A DNA stretch of 39,860 nucleotides from IMG/VR virus record IMGVR_UViG_3300009146_000024, positions 1 to 39,860 of that record. The stretch is one strand, 5' to 3'. Made by a program: the position numbers and the translations under genes. The number at the start of each line of letters is the position of its first letter. Positions within the stretch are counted from its first letter, which is position 1. The notes under the pieces were generated by a model. The model was given only the letters and a program-made list of their open reading frames with translations. It was not told the origin of the DNA and did no database searches. The DNA is from a virus. Shown here piece by piece: positions 7,030 to 13,568 of the stretch.

Positions 7030-7088
7030 GAACTGCAATCGTCATCGTGTGCGTCGTCATCTTTCTGGCGTGGGTGCTCTCCCCATAG
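7026..7088 (+). CDS. 20-residue membrane peptide
   Basis: ATG at 7026 overlaps the ATPase stop (ATGA) and TAG ends at 7088. The peptide MRTAIVIVCVVIFLAWVLSP is a single hydrophobic helix with one N-terminal arginine, as in tiny phage membrane peptides. Its last base is also the first base of the long stem at 7088-7149. Coding is supported by the coupled start and the clean membrane profile only. Confidence 0.5.
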   Translation: MRTAIVIVCVVIFLAWVLSP

Positions 7089-7149
7089 TTGCCTGGGGTC
7101 AGGGGGTAAAACCCAAGGACCATCCCTCCTTTGACTGACCCCGGGCAAC
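7088..7149 (+). ncRNA. Long stem with internal hairpins (structured mRNA element 1)
   Basis: GTTGCCTGGGGTCAG (7088-7102) pairs with CTGACCCCGGGCAAC (7135-7149) over 15 positions with a single G-U wobble. The 32-nt interior can form GGG-TAAAA-CCC and a weaker AAGG/CCTT hairpin, giving a branched shape. The TTG start proposed for the next gene lies at the 3' side of the interior (7131), so folding could control its translation. Part of the sequence (CCTGGGGTCAGGG) recurs in reverse orientation in the element at 7789-7856. Confidence 0.5.
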
Positions 7150-7355
7150 ATAGACTGTACCAGGTAGATCATCCGTTCTACTGCGCGGGCTTCGAGGTTG
7201 ACAGCCGCGGCACCGTCGTCCGATGCGCCCCGGTTTTGTTCAAGCGAATCTGGGGGCAGAAGCTAGACGTGGCCCTTAAGCGTCTCGAGAAGGTGCATGC
7301 TCGCGTGGTGCTCGTTTCCACGGCCGGTACGCCGGCCTTAACCGGGAGGCGGTAG
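7131..7355 (+). CDS. Small phage protein, unknown function
   Basis: 74 aa if TTG at 7131 is the start, with AAGGA 11 nt upstream. The core YQVDHPFYCAGFEVD, then TVVRCAPVLFKRIWGQKLD, follows a pattern common in short phage proteins: aromatic-Cys-Ala-Gly, a strand pair, then APIL and a basic helix. No better start codon is visible downstream; CTG at 7155 would remove the part overlapping the stem. The stop lies 18 nt before the next ATG, with AAGGAGG between. Confidence 0.65.
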   Translation: MTDPGQHRLYQVDHPFYCAGFEVDSRGTVVRCAPVLFKRIWGQKLDVALKRLEKVHARVVLVSTAGTPALTGRR

Positions 7356-7373
7356 CTTCCCAAGGAGGGCGAG

Positions 7374-7781
7374 ATGCCCGATCTAGAGGATCAGACGGAC
7401 TTCATCAACATCAACCTGGACTCCGTGGATGACGGGAGCGATCCCATTCCCGCGGGCCTCCAGCTGTGCCGCGTGAAGTCGGCGCAGAAGAAGCACAAGC
7501 AGGGGAGTGAGTTCCCGTACATCGACGTACGGCTCAACCCCCTCGAGGCTGGTGAGAAGTTCGACAACCGGCAGCTCTTTCTGACCCTGAGCTTCCACCC
7601 GAACGCGCAGTGGAACATGAAGCGGTTCATGAAGGCATTTCAGGTGCCGTTCGACGAGCGCGGCTTCCACGTGGAGGACTTCGCCGGCAAGGAAGGGTAC
7701 GTAACGGTGAAGCACACGCCGGACCAGAACGATCCGAGCGCCATCCGGGCGGAGGTGAATCCTCCGTACGCGAAGGCGTAA
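7374..7781 (+). CDS. DUF669-like putative single-strand DNA-binding protein
   Basis: 135 aa. Acidic N-terminus (MPDLEDQTDFINI), then an OB-fold-like alternation of strands (AGLQLCRVKSAQKKHKQGSEF, YIDVRLNPLEAG, NRQLFLTLSFHP) and a helix NMKRFMKAFQVPFD. The length, the P-x-G-x2-L opening and the position after a Sak4-like ATPase match DUF669-type proteins, which are regarded as SSB-like partners. The usual acidic C-terminal tip of bacterial SSB is absent. Confidence 0.65.
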   Translation: MPDLEDQTDFININLDSVDDGSDPIPAGLQLCRVKSAQKKHKQGSEFPYIDVRLNPLEAGEKFDNRQLFLTLSFHPNAQWNMKRFMKAFQVPFDERGFHVEDFAGKEGYVTVKHTPDQNDPSAIRAEVNPPYAKA

Positions 7782-7788
7782 TCTAGCA

Positions 7789-7856
7789 GGATGCTCGGCG
7801 GCTCGGGACTAAGACCCTGACCCCCTAGGTCCCTCCCCCCGGGTCGTCGGGCATCC
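7789..7856 (+). ncRNA. Long stem with C-rich loop (structured element 2)
   Basis: GGATGCTCGGCGGCTC (7789-7804) pairs with GGGTCGTCGGGCATCC (7841-7856) over 16 positions including four G-U wobbles, which favours an RNA rather than a DNA role. Inside, GGGACT (7805-7810) pairs with GGTCCC (7828-7833). C-runs follow. It fills the 90-nt gap between two genes and ends 15 nt before the ATG at 7872, leaving the GGAGG site free. It shares CCCTGACCCC-type sequence with element 1. Confidence 0.5.
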
Positions 7857-7871
7857 ACTTGGAGGCGGAAT

Positions 7872-8111
7872 ATGAACAAGAAGCTCAATGAGAAGATCGA
7901 CTCGATCCTCGACGTGCTGGGCGCCGTAGTCGACGGGCTGGAGGCGCTCAGGGCCGGCATCGAGGCGGAGGACGACGAGCAGATCGGCAACGGGCTGGAC
8001 ATGTTCCCGACGCCGAAGGTGCTCGAGCGCGCGTTGCAGAAGCTCGGTGGGATCATCACGGCAACTGACACCTACATGGAGAAGCAGAAGGAGAAGAAGA
8101 ATGCCGGATGA
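7872..8111 (+). CDS. Small helical protein
   Basis: 79 aa, strongly helical with heptad-like spacing (NKKLNEKIDSILDVLGAVVDGLEALRAGIEAE) and a lysine-rich tail (MEKQKEKKNAG). A coiled-coil oligomer is likely. TTGGAGGCGG precedes the ATG. It overlaps the methyltransferase start by 11 nt. Function unknown. Confidence 0.7.
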   Translation: MNKKLNEKIDSILDVLGAVVDGLEALRAGIEAEDDEQIGNGLDMFPTPKVLERALQKLGGIITATDTYMEKQKEKKNAG

Positions 8112-9552
8112 AATGATCAAGATTGCCGACGTCGTGGTCGAGGCAAGAATGCGGAAGACCTTCGGCGACATCGAGGGCCTTGCCGCGTCGATCGCACGGT
8201 TCGGGTTGCTTAACCCAATCGTGCTGGACGTCAACAACAACCTGATCGCGGGGCACCGGCGGCTGTTGGCCATGCGGCATCTGGGTTGGGCAGCGACGCC
8301 GTACCGCAGGATGGACCAGCTGGATCCGATCATCAGGAAAGAGATCGAGCTGGAAGAGAACATCAGGCGCAAGGACCTCGAGTGGCAAGAGGAGGTCGTT
8401 GGGCTCTACAAGCTGTACACCGCGAAGCAGGAGCGGTACGGCGAGAAGGGCAGCCCGGTAGCAGTTGAGGGCGGCTACGGAATCGAGGAAGCTGCGCGAG
8501 AGCTTGACCGGGCGACGGGGTCGATAAGCATGGACCTCGCGCTGGCCAAGGGCCTGTACGAGTTCCCTGAGCTTCTCGAGGAGAAGACCAAGAGCGCCGC
8601 GTTCAAGCGGTACCGGCGGCTGAAGGAGACTCAGCTCCGTGGAGAACTCGCCAAAAGGAAGCAAGCCACCGAAACTAACGGTCAGGTCGAAGAAGAAGAA
8701 GACTTCGATGTTGATGGCGAGAACGAAGAAGGCGCACGACCCCCAAGTGGAATACAGCGCCAGGCCATCAAAAAGGCCCTATGGAAAGGGCTGGGAGTCT
8801 TCTACCACGCTGACAGCAGGGACGTCTTGCGGCAACTCCCCGCCGAAAGCATCGACCTCATCGTCACGGATCCGCCATACGGAATTGGCCTCTACAAAGA
8901 AGGCGCCCCCATGTCGAGTTCAAAGTTTGCGGAGGCGCAAGGTGCAGGGTACGGCGACGATCCTAAAGAAATAATGGACATGCTGGACGAGACGTTCATG
9001 CATGCGGCTCGCTGTCTCAAGAAGGACGGTCATGCATACGTGTTCTTCCACATGACCAGGTACGAGCCGATCTACCTCATGCTCCGCAAACACTTCGGGA
9101 CGTGTGAGGCAACGCCGATCATCTGGATCAAGCAGACCACCGGAATCGGCGACCCGAACAGGGCGTGGGTCTACAGCTACGAGCCCTGCTTCTGGGTCAA
9201 CCGCGGTCGCGGGCTGGTCAAGCCGCAGCCGTTCAACACCCTCAAGTATGACACCGTATCGAAGAAGATCCACAGCGTCGAGAAGCCCGTCGCACTCATG
9301 CGACACCTCATCGAGGCCAGCGGCGTCACGGGAGAGCTCATCCTCGACCCGTTCGCCGGGAGCGGGAGCACCCTGGTCGCCGCTGCTCAGCTTGGAATGC
9401 GCTTCATTGGAGTCGAGAAGCACGAGGACTTCTGGAGGAGCGCGGTGGATCGTGTTGCGCGCGATCTGGCAAGTGAGGCGGTGTCTGACGCTCCGCCAGT
9501 TGTTGATCCTGAGCCTGGCAACGGTGATCAACCCGGCGAGACTGGTACGTGA
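8101..9552 (+). CDS. ParB-like nuclease domain fused to DNA (adenine/cytosine-N4) methyltransferase
   Basis: 483 aa from the ATG at 8101, with AAGGAG upstream. Residues about 5-110 form a ParB/Srx-like domain (GLAASIARFGLLNPIVLD, AGHRRLLAMRHLGW, EENIRRKDLEWQEE). After an acidic linker near residue 200 comes an amino-methyltransferase: DPPYGIG catalytic motif near residue 258, then the S-adenosylmethionine site DPFAGSGSTLVAAAQ near residue 418. Having the DPPY motif before FxGxG indicates the beta class. Fusions of this kind are common in phages. The role may be self-modification against host restriction or regulation; the target site is unknown. Confidence 0.9.
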   Translation: MPDEMIKIADVVVEARMRKTFGDIEGLAASIARFGLLNPIVLDVNNNLIAGHRRLLAMRHLGWAATPYRRMDQLDPIIRKEIELEENIRRKDLEWQEEVVGLYKLYTAKQERYGEKGSPVAVEGGYGIEEAARELDRATGSISMDLALAKGLYEFPELLEEKTKSAAFKRYRRLKETQLRGELAKRKQATETNGQVEEEEDFDVDGENEEGARPPSGIQRQAIKKALWKGLGVFYHADSRDVLRQLPAESIDLIVTDPPYGIGLYKEGAPMSSSKFAEAQGAGYGDDPKEIMDMLDETFMHAARCLKKDGHAYVFFHMTRYEPIYLMLRKHFGTCEATPIIWIKQTTGIGDPNRAWVYSYEPCFWVNRGRGLVKPQPFNTLKYDTVSKKIHSVEKPVALMRHLIEASGVTGELILDPFAGSGSTLVAAAQLGMRFIGVEKHEDFWRSAVDRVARDLASEAVSDAPPVVDPEPGNGDQPGETGT

Positions 9553-9571
9553 GCTAGGTAAATGAGACCCA

Positions 9572-11926
9572 ATGTCGAGCCATCTACATGGCAAGGTTGT
9601 CCCGCCTAGCGGAACACCCGCCTGTCAGATAGCCTTCGTGGGAGCACGCCCCGGAGAGGACGAGTGTTATCGGGGTCGCCCGTTCACTGGTCCCTCCGGG
9701 GAAATGCTTTGGAGGCTAGCAGGCGTTAACAGGAGCGAGTGCTATGTCACCAACGTCCGCAAAGACTTCAGCAAGTACCACAGCGTACCAACCCCGACCG
9801 AAATTTCTGAGGTACTGCCCACTTTGCGGGATGAGCTTGGAGGAACGTCTGCCAACGTATTCGTTGCAGTCGGAGCCCAAGCTCTCTACGCACTCACGGG
9901 AAAGACATCTATTGAACAGTGGCGAGGATCAGTTCTCCCCTGTACTCTGGTGCCGGGGCGCAAGGTCATCGGTACGTATCACACTGCTGCCGCCCTCCGG
10001 GACTACCCGATAACGAACATCATCGAGCGTGATCTAAGGAAGGTGCGACGTGAAGCAGCCGATCGAACTATCCGTTACCCTCAGCGCACGTACACGATCA
10101 ACGCCTCCCTTGCAGAAACTGTTAGCTATCTCGACGGCCTTGGCGACCCTATTTCGGTGGATATCGAAACAATCGGGTTGGACTACCCTGTGTGTGTCGG
10201 TATCTCTGACCATCCCGGAAGGGCAATCTGCATCCCGTTTAGAGGAGGTCGTCTCTCAGTTAGCGAACTTGCGTACGTATGGCGTCGACTCCAAGATGTC
10301 TTTCGGACCCGCGGGATCATCGGGCAGAACATTCAGTTCGACGTCACACGTCTCGAGAACTACGGCTTCAGGTTCCCGAACATTGCGTTTGATACGATGC
10401 TTGCGCACCACCTCCTTTACCCCGAATTCGACCACGACCTCGGATTCATAGTAAGCATCTACACGAACGAACCGTACTACAAGCACGAAGCGAGTAGTGA
10501 TCTCTGGTTGTATAACTGCAAGGATGCAGCCTGCACGTACGAGTGCTACCAGGGCCTCAAATGGGAGCTCGAGAAAGTCGGACAAACCAAGTATTTCCAC
10601 GAACACGTGATGAGTCTCATCCGTCCGATCATGGCGATGCAAGATGCGGGCTTTGTCATTGATAAGGAGGGCCTGGAGAAGACTCGCGCTCGTATGGAAC
10701 TTGAGCGGGAATACTTACAACTTCAACTCAACCAGGCAGTCGGATTCGATATTAACGTCCGTAGTCCAATTGACCTGCGAAGACTTCTACACGACGAGCT
10801 ACGGCTACCGAAGCTCAAAATCACCAGAACTGGTCTACCTTCTACTGACGAGGACACACTCCGCAAACTGTCCTACGACTCTACTCAGCACGCCCATCTG
10901 TTCAAGCAGATCCTGGATGTACGCGAGCGACGTACTATGCTCAGCGGGTTCCTGTCTATGCAGACTGGGCCGGATGATAGGTACAAGGCGAACTACCTAA
11001 TTCACGGCACGAAGTCTGGGCGGTTGAGCAGTCGGGGACGAGGTCAGGGACCCCAGCTCCAGAACATCCCGATGCGAGCGCGGAAGATGTTCATCGCTGC
11101 TCCCGGGATGGTTCTGATCCAAGGGGACCTCAAGCGAGCGGAGGCGATGTTCGTAGCTTTTGATAGCCAATCGCCCCATCTTCAACAACTGTATACAAAC
11201 GCTCTGATCAATCCTTACTGCGAGTTCGCAACGCGCACACTGAATAAAGTCGTCACCAAGAGCGACGAGCTGTTGTACAAGACGTTTAAGACGGTCACGC
11301 ATGCCAGTAACTACGGGATGGCGTGGAAGAAGCTCATCATCATCCTAAGACTAGCGGGGGTAAACATAGATGACATCGAAATCAGAGGACTCTGGGGCGC
11401 AAAGCAAAAGGCAGAATTCCTTATCGAGTCCTACCACGCTCTCGCTCCCGAACTCAGGAGTATCTGGTATCCTCGTATTCGGTCAATTGTCCGAGCCACA
11501 CGTTGTGTGCACGACGCCTTCGGGCGCCGTCGTTTGTTCCTTGACCGAATGGATGAGGAACTCTTCCGCAAAGCATACGCACAGCGACCTCAGTCATCAA
11601 TTGTCTCCGTTACCAATCAAGGAGTTCGGACTCTCGTTCGAAACGGAAGGTCTGTTCTCGCCCAAGTCCATGACTCCATCGTCGCGGAAATCCCGGAAGA
11701 AGAAGCGTGGAAAGGGCTAGCAGAACTCGAGCAGGCCATGACCACACCTGTAGAGACGTGGGGAGGAACCATTACGATTCCGGTCGAGTTGAAGATCGGG
11801 TACGATTGGGGGAGTCTCTATGAAGTTGACATCCATAGCCAGGATCCTAGTGAAATCGGGGGAATACTGGGTAGGCTTCAACGAGTACGGCCACTACATC
11901 AAGACGGAGCCCTACATTGCCAATGA
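9572..11926 (+). CDS. Uracil-DNA-glycosylase-like domain fused to family A DNA polymerase
   Basis: 784 aa. Residues about 15-170 resemble family 4/5 uracil-DNA glycosylase: GARPGEDE, GRPFTGPSGEML, then GTYHTAAAL in place of the usual histidine-proline motif. The Fe-S cysteine pair of family 4 is missing. Residues about 195-350 are a 3'-5' exonuclease with SVDIETIG, GQNIQFD and YNCKDAAC. The polymerase follows, with motif A IQGDLKRAE, motif B KTVTHASNYG and motif C QVHDSIVAE (HDS instead of HDE). This is the replicative polymerase. Its last 35 codons overlap the next gene in another frame. Confidence 0.92.
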   Translation: MSSHLHGKVVPPSGTPACQIAFVGARPGEDECYRGRPFTGPSGEMLWRLAGVNRSECYVTNVRKDFSKYHSVPTPTEISEVLPTLRDELGGTSANVFVAVGAQALYALTGKTSIEQWRGSVLPCTLVPGRKVIGTYHTAAALRDYPITNIIERDLRKVRREAADRTIRYPQRTYTINASLAETVSYLDGLGDPISVDIETIGLDYPVCVGISDHPGRAICIPFRGGRLSVSELAYVWRRLQDVFRTRGIIGQNIQFDVTRLENYGFRFPNIAFDTMLAHHLLYPEFDHDLGFIVSIYTNEPYYKHEASSDLWLYNCKDAACTYECYQGLKWELEKVGQTKYFHEHVMSLIRPIMAMQDAGFVIDKEGLEKTRARMELEREYLQLQLNQAVGFDINVRSPIDLRRLLHDELRLPKLKITRTGLPSTDEDTLRKLSYDSTQHAHLFKQILDVRERRTMLSGFLSMQTGPDDRYKANYLIHGTKSGRLSSRGRGQGPQLQNIPMRARKMFIAAPGMVLIQGDLKRAEAMFVAFDSQSPHLQQLYTNALINPYCEFATRTLNKVVTKSDELLYKTFKTVTHASNYGMAWKKLIIILRLAGVNIDDIEIRGLWGAKQKAEFLIESYHALAPELRSIWYPRIRSIVRATRCVHDAFGRRRLFLDRMDEELFRKAYAQRPQSSIVSVTNQGVRTLVRNGRSVLAQVHDSIVAEIPEEEAWKGLAELEQAMTTPVETWGGTITIPVELKIGYDWGSLYEVDIHSQDPSEIGGILGRLQRVRPLHQDGALHCQ

Positions 11927-11993
11927 GCAGGAGCGAGAGGGAGTTGTACAAGAAGCTATCCGGTACATCAAAAAAGTCGAGTTGCACAGATGA
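11820..11993 (+). CDS. Small protein overlapping the polymerase 3' end
   Basis: 57 aa from ATG at 11820 to TGA at 11993, overlapping the polymerase gene by 107 nt in a different frame. The sequence looks coding throughout (ILVKSGEYWVGFNEYGHYIK, then helix REGVVQEAIRYIKKVE). It has GGGGGAGT before the ATG and couples to the next gene through an ATGA overlap. The polymerase core should finish near YDWGSLYEV, so its tail is probably the overprinted partner. Function unknown. Confidence 0.65.
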   Translation: MKLTSIARILVKSGEYWVGFNEYGHYIKTEPYIANEQEREGVVQEAIRYIKKVELHR

Positions 11994-13117
11994 GCGCAAG
12001 CTTCCTGGACATGTATCTGAAGTACACGGCGAAGCAGGAGAGTCCAGCGGAGTTCCACCTGTTCACGGCAATGACGATAGTCGGCGCAGCGATGGGGAGA
12101 AAGTGCTGGCTGAACCGGGGCTACTACAAACTCTTTCCGAACTTCTTCACAATACTGGTAGCTGGTTCGGCGCGGTGTCGCAAAAGCACCGCGATCGGTA
12201 TCGGCGTCGATTTGTTGAAAGCCGTGCCCACCACGATGGTGGTAAAGGGAAAGACGACCCCTGAGCGGTTCCTTAAGGATATTGAGCCGGCTGCGAATAC
12301 GGAGGCATTGAACATTTTGGTTCACAGCAGCGAGCTCTCTGTGTTCTTAACCAAACAACAGTACGGTGAGCCGATGATCCATCTGCTCACTGACCTCTAT
12401 GACTGCCCTGAGGAGTGGTCGTACAAGACCAAGAATCGGGGCGAGAATACGTTGCGGAATGTCTTTCTCGCCATCATCGCCGCAACGACGCCGGATGGGG
12501 TCAGCAAGGGGATCCCACCAAGTGCACTCGAGGAGGGCTTCGCGAGTCGAGTTATCTTCGTTTACAAGTCGGACACCGATCGCCGGAACGCGATGCCGGA
12601 GCTGACTCAAGAGGAGTTGGATCTCAGAATGGAACTCTGCATCTTTCTGACAAAGATCGGGGAGATGGCAGCAGAGTTCCAGCTCGACCCGGAAGCAAGG
12701 GCCTGGTTCATCAACTGGTATAACACTATGGAGCCCCCGACAGACAAGAGAATGGAAGGGTTCTATGGCAGGAAACACGATCACCTCCTTCGCTTCGGCA
12801 TGGTATTCGCCGGTGCGGAGATGAAGACGGTTATAGAGCAGAGTCATTTGGAAGCGAGCTTGCTCGCGCTTAACGAAGTCGAGGTTACCGCGCCGTCGGC
12901 GTTCTCGGAGATTGGTGGGGATCAGACGACACAATTTCTTAGTAGGGCCGTGACAATGGTACAGCGCGCCCAGCGGATCACTCACAGCGAACTGCTGCGG
13001 CGACTCTACCCGATGCGTGCTGACGCTTTCAGGGTCGTGGTTGAGACCCTAATCGAAAGCGGAATCATGAAGCGGGACGAAACGAAACCGAATATCTATG
13101 TCTGGACGGGGGGTTAA
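11990..13117 (+). CDS. DUF3987-like replicative helicase/ATPase
   Basis: 375 aa. The opening FLDMYLKYTAKQESPAEFHLFTAM resembles the start of DUF3987-type phage ATPases. A Walker A-like LVAGSARCRKSTAIG lies near residues 56-70, with Arg-Cys-Arg before the lysine instead of the usual glycines. It is followed by VKGKTTPERFL and NILVHSSELSVFL, a Walker B-like strand. SALEEGFASRVIFVY fits an arginine-finger region. The end is a winged-helix-like segment (THSELLRRLYPM). It is expected to act as helicase or initiator with the polymerase upstream. Confidence 0.75.
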   Translation: MSASFLDMYLKYTAKQESPAEFHLFTAMTIVGAAMGRKCWLNRGYYKLFPNFFTILVAGSARCRKSTAIGIGVDLLKAVPTTMVVKGKTTPERFLKDIEPAANTEALNILVHSSELSVFLTKQQYGEPMIHLLTDLYDCPEEWSYKTKNRGENTLRNVFLAIIAATTPDGVSKGIPPSALEEGFASRVIFVYKSDTDRRNAMPELTQEELDLRMELCIFLTKIGEMAAEFQLDPEARAWFINWYNTMEPPTDKRMEGFYGRKHDHLLRFGMVFAGAEMKTVIEQSHLEASLLALNEVEVTAPSAFSEIGGDQTTQFLSRAVTMVQRAQRITHSELLRRLYPMRADAFRVVVETLIESGIMKRDETKPNIYVWTGG

Positions 13118-13385
13118 AACGTTTGAGTTACTGCTTCATATTCGCGAAGCAGTCGGACAAAAATCGTTCGCTGACGCGCTGGCGTTATTATCCGCGCCAC
13201 CCCACCTCCCCCCGGACCCGGAGAGGCTGGTAAGGGTAGAACAAGGCGGCCGCGCGCTCAAGCTGCCGTGGAACTTCATGTGTGACAAGGGACATACACA
13301 TCCTGTGACAGACGTTGCAGCTCTACTCGATGAAAGCGCACCAAAGTGCTTGCTTAGGCGCGTGCTTTCTGAGCTGCTGCTTTAG
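13098..13385 (+). CDS. Last gene of the rightward arm, hypothetical
   Basis: 95 aa from the ATG at 13098, overlapping the helicase by 20 nt. The helical N-terminus (FELLLHIREAVGQKSFADALALL) is followed by a proline-rich part encoded by the GC-rich repeat at 13192-13237, then WNFMCDKGHTHPVTDVAALL. The repeat inside the frame suggests that it was inserted without breaking it, or that the C-terminal part is not real. Function unknown. Confidence 0.55.
   Translation: MSGRGVKTFELLLHIREAVGQKSFADALALLSAPPHLPPDPERLVRVEQGGRALKLPWNFMCDKGHTHPVTDVAALLDESAPKCLLRRVLSELLL
13192..13237 (-). repeat. GC-rich dispersed repeat, copy R1
   Basis: The plus strand reads CCGCGCCACCCCACC, then CGGA and GAGGCTGG-TAAGGG, matching copies R2 (32998-33045, plus) and R3 (13401-13436, minus). 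On the minus strand CCTCTCC can pair with GGGGAGG, and GGTGGGGTGG follows. This copy lies inside a predicted gene, antisense to it. Confidence 0.55.
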
Positions 13386-13400
13386 CCTTGTTCTTCCCTC

Positions 13401-13436
13401 TCAGCCCTCCTCCGAGGGCGGGGTGGGGTGGCGCGG
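13401..13436 (+). terminator. GC-rich hairpin at the convergent gene ends (repeat copy R3)
   Basis: GCCCTC (13404-13409), loop CTCC, GAGGGC (13414-13419) is a perfect 6-bp stem followed by GGGGTGGGGTGG. It lies 16 nt after the rightward arm's last stop and overlaps the last codons of the leftward 48-aa gene. It is placed as a bidirectional terminator would be, but has no U-run. The same sequence arrangement recurs at 32998 and 38200. Confidence 0.45.
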
Positions 13437-13547
13437 TCTATCGCCTGTAAAGAGGGAGATCAACAGGATGAAGCCCGCAAGCGGAACGATGACCGCAAGC
13501 GATGCCAAGATCATCCCTAGGCCGAACAGGAACCCGCTGGTAAACAT
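13401..13547 (-). CDS. 48-aa membrane protein, holin candidate
   Basis: Start codon complement 13545-13547, stop 13401-13403. Residues about 5-32 are hydrophobic (SGFLFGLGMILASLAVIVPL and on to ISLF), long enough for one or two membrane segments. A hydrophilic tail (TGDRPRHPTPPSEEG) follows; part of that tail is encoded by repeat R3. It is the last gene of the leftward arm, directly after the ejection-protein genes. The palindromic motif (copy e) ends 8 nt upstream of the ATG. A lysis or virion-membrane role is inference. Confidence 0.6.
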   Translation of the reverse strand: MFTSGFLFGLGMILASLAVIVPLAGFILLISLFTGDRPRHPTPPSEEG

Positions 13548-13555
13548 CGTCCCGC

Positions 13556-13568
13556 TTCAATTATTGAT
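13556..13568 (-). promoter_or_regulatory. Palindromic motif copy e (TTCAA-TTA-TTGAT)
   Basis: One arm is perfect and the other has one substitution, giving a 4-bp stem. It overlaps the stop codon of the 705-aa gene and sits 8 nt before the start of the 48-aa membrane protein. It shares centre and right flank (TTATTGA, GCGG) with copy d. Confidence 0.4.

Noticed and set aside
7088-7856. tRNA genes in the structured elements
   Set aside because: The stems are 15-16 bp rather than a 7-bp acceptor stem, and no T-loop or anticodon arm can be drawn.
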